A stretch of 64,000 nt of DNA from Stigmatella erecta. GTDB lineage: Bacteria > Myxococcota > Myxococcia > Myxococcales > Myxococcaceae. Under the pieces are notes generated by a model. That model was not told the DNA's origin. It worked only from the letters and a program-made list of their open reading frames with translations, and did not search any database. The DNA lies in the NCBI RefSeq assembly GCF_900111745.1, contig NZ_FOIJ01000022.1, forward strand, positions 1 to 64,000, written 5' to 3'. The number at the start of each line of letters is the position of its first letter. Position 1 is the first letter of the stretch. Positions 45,941 through 54,668 of this stretch are shown one piece after another. A program made the translations under genes and the position numbers.

Positions 45941-46478
45941 GACGCACTCCCGTCCCGGCCTTCACGAAGAGGCGAGGCGGATCGATGAGGTGAACGAGCT
46001 GCTGGTCGGTGTAGACCTCCAGGATGGCGCCCTCCGCCCGGGAGCGCGCCGCCTCCACCGCCGCCACGGGCAAGCTCGTGGGGCGCGGAATGGCCTCGCA
46101 GTCCAGCGCGCACAGCTCTCCATCGCCCCGGTCCACCACCAGCAGGACCGCGGGATCCTCCCGCCAGCCGTGGCCCCCCAGCAGGGACGCGAGGCTGAGG
46201 GCCGCGAGCACCTGCCCCTGGAAGCGCAGCACGCCGATGATGTGGGGCGCCGAGAGCGGCACGGGGGTCACCATCCGCAGCGGGAGCGCCGCGCGCAGCG
46301 CCTCGAGCGGCAGCGCGTAGCGCTCCTCGCCCAGGGGGAACTCGGCCACCATGTAGACGGCCTCGTCCTGGGTGCTGTCGCCCTGCTCCTGCTCCCGGAG
46401 GCGCTCGGCGCGCCGCTCCAGGAGCCGGCGGAGCTCCTCCTCCTGGGCTTCATCCAGGGTCCTTGGAATCACCTTCAT
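45930..46478 (-). CDS. cheW: CheW coupling protein
   Basis: A 182-residue coupling protein: an N-terminal charged helix of about 40 residues rich in Arg/Glu, then a CheW fold (YMVAEFPLGEERYALPLEAL, shortened to EERYALPLEAL; IIGVLRFQGQVL; LIDPPRLF). It links the receptor to CheA in the array. The long charged N-terminal extension is unusual and may aid array packing. Its start overlaps the cheR stop by four bases and its end overlaps cheA by 11. Confidence 0.92.
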   Translation of the reverse strand: MKVIPRTLDEAQEEELRRLLERRAERLREQEQGDSTQDEAVYMVAEFPLGEERYALPLEALRAALPLRMVTPVPLSAPHIIGVLRFQGQVLAALSLASLLGGHGWREDPAVLLVVDRGDGELCALDCEAIPRPTSLPVAAVEAARSRAEGAILEVYTDQQLVHLIDPPRLFVKAGTGVRHGR

Positions 46479-47689
46479 TCAGCGGCTCCCTGGTTCAGAT
46501 AGGCGTCCGCCGACGCCTTGTAGAAGCGGGCGGGAAGGCACTCGGGCCCCTCGACGAGCTGATCCGGGGGCAGCTTCGCCGCGCGGGCGTGGACGGCGCG
46601 CATCAGCGGGTAGGCGGCCGCGCGGGCCCCGTTGCGCTCGCGCAGCAGCGCCAGCTCCAGCAAGCCGGGCAGGTAGTCCGGGAACTGCCGCACCAGGGCC
46701 TCCAGCATGAGCGTGGCCCGCGGAACGTCTCCCTGCTCGATGCGCTCGAGTGCCTCCAGGTGGAACTGGGAGGGCGCCCGGGGCGGCTCGGGCGGGGGCA
46801 AGGCCACCGGGGGCGGCGTCATCCGCGGGTGGCCGGCGCGCACGGGCCGGGGCACGAGCGCCTTCGGAGGGGCCAGGGGCGTCTCGGGACGGTGGAAGGC
46901 CTGCAGCTCGGGGGGCCCCACGCGCACGAGCCCGTCCGGCACACGGTCCACCTCCACCGTTCCCAGGAAGAGGTAGCCCCCCGGGGCCAGCGCCCGGACG
47001 ATGTGGCCAATGGCCACCTCGCGCGCCGCGGGCGTGAAGTAGGTGAGCACGTTGCGGCAGAGGATGAACTCGAAGTGCCCGAACAGATCCGGCAGCGGCC
47101 CCATCAGGTTGGTGACCGCGAAGGTGGTGACGCTGCGCACCGCCTCCAGGATGACCACCTCCCGCTCCCCCGTGGCGCGGTACAGCGGAAACAGGTGGGG
47201 GCCGGAGTCCCGCCGGGACCAGGCGCCATAGGTGGCGCGCCGGGCGTGCGCCAGGCTCGTCTCGTTGATGTCCGTGCCCAGCACCTCCACGGGCATCCCC
47301 GGCGGCGCGGACGCCAGCAGACAGGAGGCCAGCGAGTAGGCCTCCTCGCCGGTGGCGCACCCCGCGCTCCAGCCCCGCAGGCGCATCGGGTTGCGGCGCA
47401 GCACGCCGGGCACCCCGTCCCGGGCCACGAAGCGGAAGTGCTCCGGGTGCCGGTAGAAGTACGTCTCCCCCACCAGCGAGGAGCGCACGACGACCTGGGC
47501 GAAGGGCGACTCCGGGTTCTGCAGCTCGGTGAGCAGCTCCCCCAAGGAGCGCCCGCGCGCCAGCTCCGCGCGCACGACGCGCTCCAGGGACTCCGGGGCA
47601 ATGGCATCGTCCCGGAAGCCTGTCCGCTCGGAGACCAGTTGCCGGGCCCGGGCAAACAGCAGTGGATCCATTCCCCCCGGCCCCGTCAT
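46475..47689 (-). CDS. cheR: CheR methyltransferase with C-terminal TPR-like extension
   Basis: A 404-residue protein. The CheR core (residues about 5-265) has the SAM site in GWSAGCATGEEAYS and the conserved ILCRNVLTYF. A Pro-rich linker (around residues 270-310) leads to a helical, probably TPR-type C-terminal region of about 90 residues. It methylates receptor glutamates. The ATG at 47689 overlaps the stop of the REC-CheW gene (ATGA) and has AGGG upstream; the ATG at 47671 is an alternative. The TPR extension can mediate receptor or protein contacts, as in other myxobacterial CheR proteins. Confidence 0.92.
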   Translation of the reverse strand: MTGPGGMDPLLFARARQLVSERTGFRDDAIAPESLERVVRAELARGRSLGELLTELQNPESPFAQVVVRSSLVGETYFYRHPEHFRFVARDGVPGVLRRNPMRLRGWSAGCATGEEAYSLASCLLASAPPGMPVEVLGTDINETSLAHARRATYGAWSRRDSGPHLFPLYRATGEREVVILEAVRSVTTFAVTNLMGPLPDLFGHFEFILCRNVLTYFTPAAREVAIGHIVRALAPGGYLFLGTVEVDRVPDGLVRVGPPELQAFHRPETPLAPPKALVPRPVRAGHPRMTPPPVALPPPEPPRAPSQFHLEALERIEQGDVPRATLMLEALVRQFPDYLPGLLELALLRERNGARAAAYPLMRAVHARAAKLPPDQLVEGPECLPARFYKASADAYLNQGAAE

Positions 47690-48549
47690 GCGCCCTGACC
47701 CACACCACCGGGCTTCAACAGCGTGGACAAGTCTTTCAACAGCTCCCGCGCGACGAAGACGCGCGGATCCAGCAGGGGAAGCGTCCGGCCTCCCCCCACC
47801 CGAAGCATGCCGATGAGCCCCTCCTTGAGGAGCCCGTGCTCCACGCCGCCCAGGCGCCGGTCGATGTCCCCCGCGGGGAACTCCTCCGGGTCCTGCACCC
47901 GGTCCACACACAGGGCCAGCGGCACGCCGTCCACGTGGATGATGACGAGCATCCGCTCGCGCACCGGCACGCGGTGCTCCATCTCCAGCCGGCGCGCCAC
48001 ATCCAGCACGCACACCGCCGAGCCGCGCAGCTCCACGTACTCGCGCAGGTACTCGGGCCCGGTGGGCAGGGGCCGCAGCGCCGGCTGCAGCAGCACCTCG
48101 CGCACCGCGTCCAGGGGCACGGCGAACTCCTGGTCCCCCGTCGTCATCCGCAGCACCAGCATCGCCCCGGCGCGCGTGCGCTTGCGGGCGTTCTCCAGCG
48201 CCTTGGCCACCGCGGACAGCAAGTCCTCGGCCCGGAAGGGCTTGGCCAGGAACGCCTCCGCCCCCAGCCCCAGACACGCCTCCGCGCGCGACTTCTCCGA
48301 GGAGATGATGATGACGGGGATGCCGGCGGTGGCCGCGGAGGCCTTCATCCGCTGCAGCACCTCGTCCCCGTCCATCTCGGGCATCGACAGGTCCAGCAGC
48401 ACGGCCTCCGGCTGCAGCCGTCCCACCTTCTCGAGCGCCTCGCGGCCGTTGCTCGCGGTGTTCAGCGAGTAGTGGCCTGACAGGATGGCCCGCTCGAGCG
48501 CGAGAATGGCGTCGCTGTCATCGACGAGAAGGAGGGACGGGAGGCTCAC
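47686..48549 (-). CDS. Receiver-CheW fusion (CheV-like, reversed domain order)
   Basis: A 287-residue protein with a receiver at the N-terminus (LLLVDDSDAIL, phospho-Asp in VLLDLSMP, Lys in LAKPF) and a CheW domain at the C-terminus (QEFAVPLDAVREVL, YVELRGSAVCVLD). Classical CheV has CheW first and the receiver second, so the order here is reversed. It is likely a coupling protein whose array contacts are set by phosphorylation, giving adaptation. It is the second gene of the operon, overlapping cheY and cheR by four bases each. Confidence 0.9.
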   Translation of the reverse strand: MSLPSLLLVDDSDAILALERAILSGHYSLNTASNGREALEKVGRLQPEAVLLDLSMPEMDGDEVLQRMKASAATAGIPVIIISSEKSRAEACLGLGAEAFLAKPFRAEDLLSAVAKALENARKRTRAGAMLVLRMTTGDQEFAVPLDAVREVLLQPALRPLPTGPEYLREYVELRGSAVCVLDVARRLEMEHRVPVRERMLVIIHVDGVPLALCVDRVQDPEEFPAGDIDRRLGGVEHGLLKEGLIGMLRVGGGRTLPLLDPRVFVARELLKDLSTLLKPGGVGQGA

Positions 48550-48929
48550 GGGGCGGCTTGGGGCAGGTACTGACGGACCGTCTCGGTCAAATCGTGGTGG
48601 GACACCGGCTTCTGAATGAACGCATTGGCCCCGGCATCGGCGCCCCGCTGCCGCAGGTCTCCGCCCTTCTCCGCGGTCAGGAGAATCACGGGGATGCCGC
48701 GCACCTGGGGCATGGGATTGGCGCGCAGCTCCTTCACGAAGGTGATGCCATCCATGCCCGGCATGTTGATATCCGCGATCACCACACTCACCGGCACGAG
48801 CCGTAACAGCTGCAACGCCCGCGCCGCATCCTCCGCCTCGATGATGCTGAGCCGGAGGTTCATCAAGTAGATCTTGATGATATTGCGGACGGTTGGGCTG
48901 TCATCCACCACCAGGATGTTGGCACTCAC
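48546..48929 (-). CDS. cheY: CheY-type response regulator
   Basis: A 127-residue single-domain receiver, the first gene of the che operon. It has an acidic pair at VVDDSPTV, phospho-Asp in VVIADINMP, Thr in ILLTAE, and Lys in QKPVSH. It would be phosphorylated by CheA and act by binding an output partner not encoded here. The GTG at 48929 has GGAG upstream; the longer frame to 49028 is without support. The gene stop overlaps the next start (ATGA). Confidence 0.93.
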   Translation of the reverse strand: MSANILVVDDSPTVRNIIKIYLMNLRLSIIEAEDAARALQLLRLVPVSVVIADINMPGMDGITFVKELRANPMPQVRGIPVILLTAEKGGDLRQRGADAGANAFIQKPVSHHDLTETVRQYLPQAAP

Positions 48930-49030
48930 CCCACGGCTCCTCACGCGATGGCCGCCTGTGGCCCCGCTGCAAACAGATGAGACTCTAGCGTGTCCGCTTC
49001 CGGGGGAGAAAGCACGCCCGGTCTTCATGA

Positions 49031-49058
49031 GGCCGGACGAGGGATAGAACGTCCGGCC
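49031..49058. promoter_or_regulatory. Hairpin downstream of fabI
   Basis: GGCCGGACG (49031-49039) and CGTCCGGCC (49050-49058) form a perfect 9-bp stem with a ten-base loop, between the fabI stop and the cheY start (both minus strand). There is no T-tract on the minus strand, so intrinsic termination would be weak. It may partly separate fabI from the che operon or protect the fabI 3' end. Confidence 0.45.
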
Positions 49059-49084
49059 CTTCCCCCCCTGTTTCCGCCTTCCGC

Positions 49085-49912
49085 CTACTCGTCCGCCGGG
49101 GCGGGCTTCGCCTCGGGCGGGTCATCCAGCGAGGGGTCCACCGGAGGGGCCCCGATGGCGTGGTAGCCCCCATCCACGTGCACCTGCTCGCCCGTGGTGG
49201 ACGGCATCCAATCCGACAGCAGGGCACACGCGGTCCGGCCCACCGTCTCGTGGCTGTTGCGCGAGTCCCAACCCAGCGGCGCCTGCCGGCCCCAGGCCTG
49301 CTCCAGGGACTTGAACCCCGGAATCCCCTTGGCGGCCACCGTATTCAGGGGCCCCGCGGCCAGGGCGTTCACCCGGATGCCCTTGGGCCCCAGGTCCCGC
49401 GCCAGGTAGCGAACGGTGGCCGCGAGCGCCGCTTTGCACACCCCCATCCAGTCGTAGATGGGCCATGCAACATTGTTGTCAAAATCCAGTGTGATGATAG
49501 ACCCACCCGAGGGCATGAGCGGGGCGACCGCCACCGCCAGCTCCTTCAGGGAGAAGGTGGAGACGCGGAACGCGGTCTGAACGCTCTCCCAGGGCGTGTT
49601 GAGGAAGTTGCCTCCCAGGGCATCCTCGGGAGCGAAGGCAATCGAATGCACGGCGCCATCCACCCGGCCCCACTTGTCCTTCAGCGAGGCCGTCAGGGCC
49701 TTGAAATCCTCGGGCTTGTTGACATCCAGCTCAAGGACTTCGGTGCCCGGCTTGAGGCGCTTGGCGCTGCGCTCCGTGAGGGAGCGGGCCCGGCCAAAGC
49801 CCGTCAGGATGATTTCCGCGCCCTGGGCCAGGGCATGCTCGGCGATGCCGTAGGCAATCGACTGGGGCGTCAAGACACCGGTGATGAGGATCTTCTTACC
49901 CTGCAGCAGCAT
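49085..49912 (-). CDS. fabI: Enoyl-ACP reductase, InhA-like type
   Basis: A 275-residue NADH-dependent reductase of fatty acid elongation. The N-terminal cofactor motif is ITGVLTPQSIAYGIA, with the conserved HSIAFAP. The catalytic Tyr and Lys are in YDWMGVCKAAL, and the end region is ACALLSDWMPSTTG, VHVDGGYHAIG. The wording of these motifs is closer to mycobacterial InhA (YNWMTVAKSAL, ALLSDWLPATTG) than to E. coli FabI. A charged Pro/Ala/Glu tail of about 20 residues follows. Transcribed towards the che operon. Triclosan/isoniazid-type sensitivity cannot be predicted from sequence alone. Confidence 0.92.
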   Translation of the reverse strand: MLLQGKKILITGVLTPQSIAYGIAEHALAQGAEIILTGFGRARSLTERSAKRLKPGTEVLELDVNKPEDFKALTASLKDKWGRVDGAVHSIAFAPEDALGGNFLNTPWESVQTAFRVSTFSLKELAVAVAPLMPSGGSIITLDFDNNVAWPIYDWMGVCKAALAATVRYLARDLGPKGIRVNALAAGPLNTVAAKGIPGFKSLEQAWGRQAPLGWDSRNSHETVGRTACALLSDWMPSTTGEQVHVDGGYHAIGAPPVDPSLDDPPEAKPAPADE

Positions 49913-50112
49913 GGGGGGCCTTTCACAAGGACAGATGAAGAGGGCGGGCGATCTACCACTCCTGCTGGCCGGGGGGGCAGGGAAACCCCCAAGGGCCCTG
50001 AATGCCTCTCGAAATGTGAGACCCCAAGGGTTTTCTCCGGGGGCCCCGGCGTGAAGTTGGGCTCACGTGGCGCATGACTCTTCCTGTTGCTTTACCCACG
50101 GCCCTTTCCGTT

Positions 50113-50124
50113 GTTTCCGGAAAC
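50113..50124. promoter_or_regulatory. 12-bp palindrome in the sucA upstream region
   Basis: GTTTCCGGAAAC is a perfect 12-bp palindrome 64 bases before the sucA ATG, within a 275-base gap between divergent fabI and sucA. It has the size of an operator half-site pair, but no regulator is named by its sequence. The gap also holds two copies of CCCCAAGGG about 45 bases apart. Confidence 0.35.
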
Positions 50125-50187
50125 GGGTGACAAATCGCTTCAAAAACCCCCCAACCGGGGCCCATCACCAGTAAAAGACCCTCTGCC

Positions 50188-53071
50188 ATGGCGAATTTCC
50201 AGGACACGTACCTCTCCGGCGCCAACATCGACTTCATCGAAGGTCTCTACGCGCGCTACCTGCAGGATCCCTCCAGCGTGGATCCCAGCTGGCGCGACAT
50301 CTTCGAGAGGAGCAACGGTGGGGGCCGTCCCATCTTCAGCAAGACGCTGCTGGAGGCGCCCGCCCCCGCGGCCGCGCCCCCGGGCAAGAACGGCAAGCCT
50401 GCCGCCCCCGCCGTGGCCGTGGCCCCTGCCGCCCCCGCGGCCAACGCCGCCGCGGCGGCCACGCTCGCCCAGGACATGCGCCTGCAGTCGCGCGTGGACC
50501 AGACCATCACCGCCTTCCGGCTCCGGGGCCACCTGCGCGCCAAGCTGGACCCGCTGGGCCGTCCCCGTCCGCCCCTGGAGCACGTGGCGGACATGCCCAT
50601 GGTGGACGAGAACCACTTCTCCGCCCAGGAGCTGGAGCAGGGCGTCGAGACGAGCAACGTCTTCCCCGGCGGGCACGTGAAGGTGTCGCAGCTGCTCAGC
50701 CGGCTGCGCAGCACCTACGCCGGCTCCATCGGCGTGGAGTTCATGCACATGCTCGACAGCGAGCGGCGCCGCTGGCTGCTCAAGCGCATGGAGCACAGCG
50801 AGAACCGCACGCCGTTCTCGCAGGAGGACCAGCGCCACATCCTCACCAAGCTCTCCTACGCCGAGGGCTTCGAGCACTTCCTGCACACCAAGTACGTGGG
50901 CGTGAAGCGCTTCAGCCTGGATGGCGGCGAGAGCCTCATCCCCATGATGGACGCCATCCTCGAGGTGGGCGGCGGCCTGGGGCTGCGGGAAGTCGTCATC
51001 GGCATGGCCCACCGCGGCCGCCTCAACGTGCTGACGAACATCCTGCACAAGAGCCCGGATCAGATTTTCAGCGAGTTCGAGGGCCCGGCCGACCCCAAGG
51101 CGTACATGGGGCGCGGCGACGTGAAGTACCACATGGGCTTCTCCTCGGACCACACCACCCGCGCGGGCACCAAGATCCACCTGTCGCTGGCCTTCAACCC
51201 CAGCCACCTGGAGGCGGTGGACCCGGTGGTGGAGGGGCGCGTGCGCGCCAAGCAGGACCGCGGCGGGGACACCGAGCGCACGCGGGTGATGCCGCTGCTC
51301 ATCCACGGGGACGCGGCCTTCATGGGCCAGGGCGTCATCTCCGAGACGCTCAACCTCTCGCGTCTCAAGGGCTACGAGACGGGCGGCACGCTGCACATCG
51401 TCATCAACAACCAGGTGGGCTTCACCACCGATCCGCACGACTCGCGCTCCTCCATCTACGCCACCGCCATCGCGCAGATGCTGGACATTCCCGTGTTTCA
51501 CGTGAACGGGGATGACCCGGAGGCGTGCGTGCACGTGGCGCGGCTGGTGGCCGAGTACCGCCAGGTGTTCAAGAGCGACGTCGTCATCGATCTCATCTGC
51601 TACCGCCGCTACGGCCACAACGAGGGAGACGACCCCTCCTTCACCCAGCCGGGCATGTACGAGCTCATCCGCAAGCAGTCCACGGTGCGCACGCTCTACG
51701 CCCAGTCGCTCGCCGAGACCGGCCGCATTCCCGCCGCGGAGTCCGAGGACATCAAGCAGCGCTGCCTCAAGGACTTCGACGACGCGCTCACCCGCATCAA
51801 GCAGGCCCGCCAGTTCAAGGAGCCCAGCGCCCTGGAGGGCCTGTGGCAGCCCTACAAGGGCGGCTCCTACACCCAGGCGCCGCAGGTGGCCACCGCGGTG
51901 GACAAGGCCCAGCTGCGCGAGGCCCTGCGCAAGCTGGCCGTGGCGCCCGAGGGCTTCAACGTGCACCCGGTCGTCGAGCGCACGGTGCTCAAGAAGCGCC
52001 AGGCCATGCTGGAGAGCGAGGAGCTGCTCTGGAGCGAGGGCGAGGCGCTCGCCTACGCGACGCTCCTGAGCGCGGGCCACACGGTGCGCCTGTCCGGCCA
52101 GGACAGCGAGCGCGGCACCTTCAGCCACCGCCACGCGGTGCTCCACGACGTGAAGACGGGCGGACGCTTCGTGCCGCTGTCGCAGTTCCCCACCGGCCGC
52201 GCCTCCTTCCAGGTCTTCAACAGCCCCCTGTCCGAGATGGGCGTGATGGGCTTCGAGTACGGCTACAGCCTGGACGTACCGGACGGCCTCACCCTGTGGG
52301 AGGGCCAGTTCGGTGACTTCGCCAACGGCGCGCAGATCATCATCGACCAGTTCATCGCCGCCGGTGAGAGCAAGTGGCGCCGGCTCTCCGGGCTCACGCT
52401 GCTCTTGCCCCACGGCTACGAGGGCCAGGGCCCGGAGCACTCCAGCGCCCGCCTGGAGCGCTTCCTGAGCCTGTGCGCCGAGGACAACCTCCAGGTCTGC
52501 TACCCCACCACCCCCGCGCAGATCTTCCACCTGCTGCGCCGCCAGGTGGTGCGCCCCTACCGCAAGCCGCTCGTCGTCATGTCGCCCAAGAGCCTGCTGC
52601 GCCGCCCCGAGGCGGTGAGCAAGCTGGACGAGCTGGCCACCGGCCAGTTCCAGGAAGTCATCCCCGACCGCCAGGATCTCGCCCCCGAGGGCGTGACGCG
52701 GCTGCTGCTGTGCTCCGGCAAGGTCTACTATGACCTGGTCAAGGCCCGGGACGAGCAGCAGGTCCGCAACGTGGCCATCGTCCGCCTGGAGCAGCTCTAC
52801 CCGTTCCCGTTCGAGGCGGTGTCGCGCCTCGTGGCCAGCTTCCCGAAGCTCTCCGAGCTGTACTGGGTGCAGGAAGAGCCGCGCAACGCGGGCGGCTGGT
52901 ATTTCATGTTCCCCCGCCTCCACGACGTGGCATCTTCCCATGCCACCGGTCCGGTGAAGGTGGGCTACATCGGGCGGGCGGAAGCCGCCAGCCCCGCCAC
53001 CGGCTTCACGAAGACCCACGATTACGAGCAGAACCTCATCGTCGAGGAAGCCATCCTCCGAGGAACCAAGA

Positions 53072-53082
<11 letters not shown>
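50188..53082 (+). CDS. sucA: 2-oxoglutarate dehydrogenase E1 component
   Basis: A 964-residue thiamine-diphosphate enzyme of the TCA cycle that decarboxylates 2-oxoglutarate and passes succinyl to SucB. The N-terminal segment ([17 protein letters not shown]) matches the E2-binding region. An Ala/Pro-rich linker of about 40 residues follows, then the TPP domain with [11 protein letters not shown] and [10 protein letters not shown], and the transketolase-type C-terminal half ([25 protein letters not shown] in part). The length and order are normal. It overlaps sucB by 11 bases. lpd and succinyl-CoA ligase genes are not in the window. Confidence 0.97.
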
Positions 53083-54268
<1,186 letters not shown>

Positions 54269-54339
54269 TGGCCTGGACTTGCGGTCCTCTCCCCCACTAA
54301 AAACGGGGGTCTCCCGGTAGTCGGGGGGGTAGAAGAACC

Positions 54340-54361
54340 CGGGTGGCCCCAGGGCCACCCG
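54340..54361 (+). promoter_or_regulatory. Perfect 10-bp hairpin in the leader of the cold-shock gene
   Basis: CGGGTGGCCC (54340-54349) and GGGCCACCCG (54352-54361) pair perfectly around CA. The flanking GAA (54335-54337) and TTC (54362-54364) can extend the stem past a two-base bulge. The stem ends just before the AGAGGA ribosome site of the cold-shock gene (start 54378), and no T-tract follows. It could control translation with temperature, or be a processing/termination element after sucB. Confidence 0.55.
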
Positions 54362-54377
54362 TTCAAGAGGACGCAAC

Positions 54378-54581
54378 ATGGCAACCGGTACCGTGAAGTG
54401 GTTCAACGACGCGAAGGGCTTCGGTTTCATCACGCAGGACGGCGGTGGCGAGGACGTGTTCTGCCACCACACCGCCATCAACATGGACGGCTTCCGCACC
54501 CTCCAGGAGGGGCAGAAGGTCCAGTTTGAGGTGGCCCGCGGCCCCAAGGGCCTCCAGGCCCAGAACGTGCGCGCTGCCTGA
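54378..54581 (+). CDS. CspA-family cold-shock protein
   Basis: A 67-residue single-OB-fold nucleic-acid chaperone. RNP1 is KGFGFIT and RNP2 is DVFCHHTAI; the usual second Phe of RNP2 (VFVHFSAI) is His here, as I recall in other myxobacterial Csp proteins. The N-terminal TGTVKWFND is typical. The ATG follows AGAGGA. It is separated from sucB by 109 bases that include the leader hairpin. It binds single-stranded RNA/DNA and helps translation; cold induction is likely but not proven by sequence. Confidence 0.95.
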   Translation: MATGTVKWFNDAKGFGFITQDGGGEDVFCHHTAINMDGFRTLQEGQKVQFEVARGPKGLQAQNVRAA

Positions 54582-54621
54582 GCGCCCTCTGAGCCACTCC
54601 TCACGGACTGGCGCATGAGCC

Positions 54622-54662
54622 GAGGCCCGGTGCCCTTCGCGGGAGCCGGGCCTCTCTCTTTT
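54622..54662 (+). terminator. Intrinsic terminator after the cold-shock gene
   Basis: GAGGCCCGG (54622-54630) pairs with CCGGGCCTC (54646-54654), and the inner GCCC/GGG bases extend the stem. TCTCTTTT follows at once. It sits between the cold-shock gene and the end of the convergent S9 peptidase gene. Confidence 0.8.
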
Positions 54663-54668
54663 CCAAGG

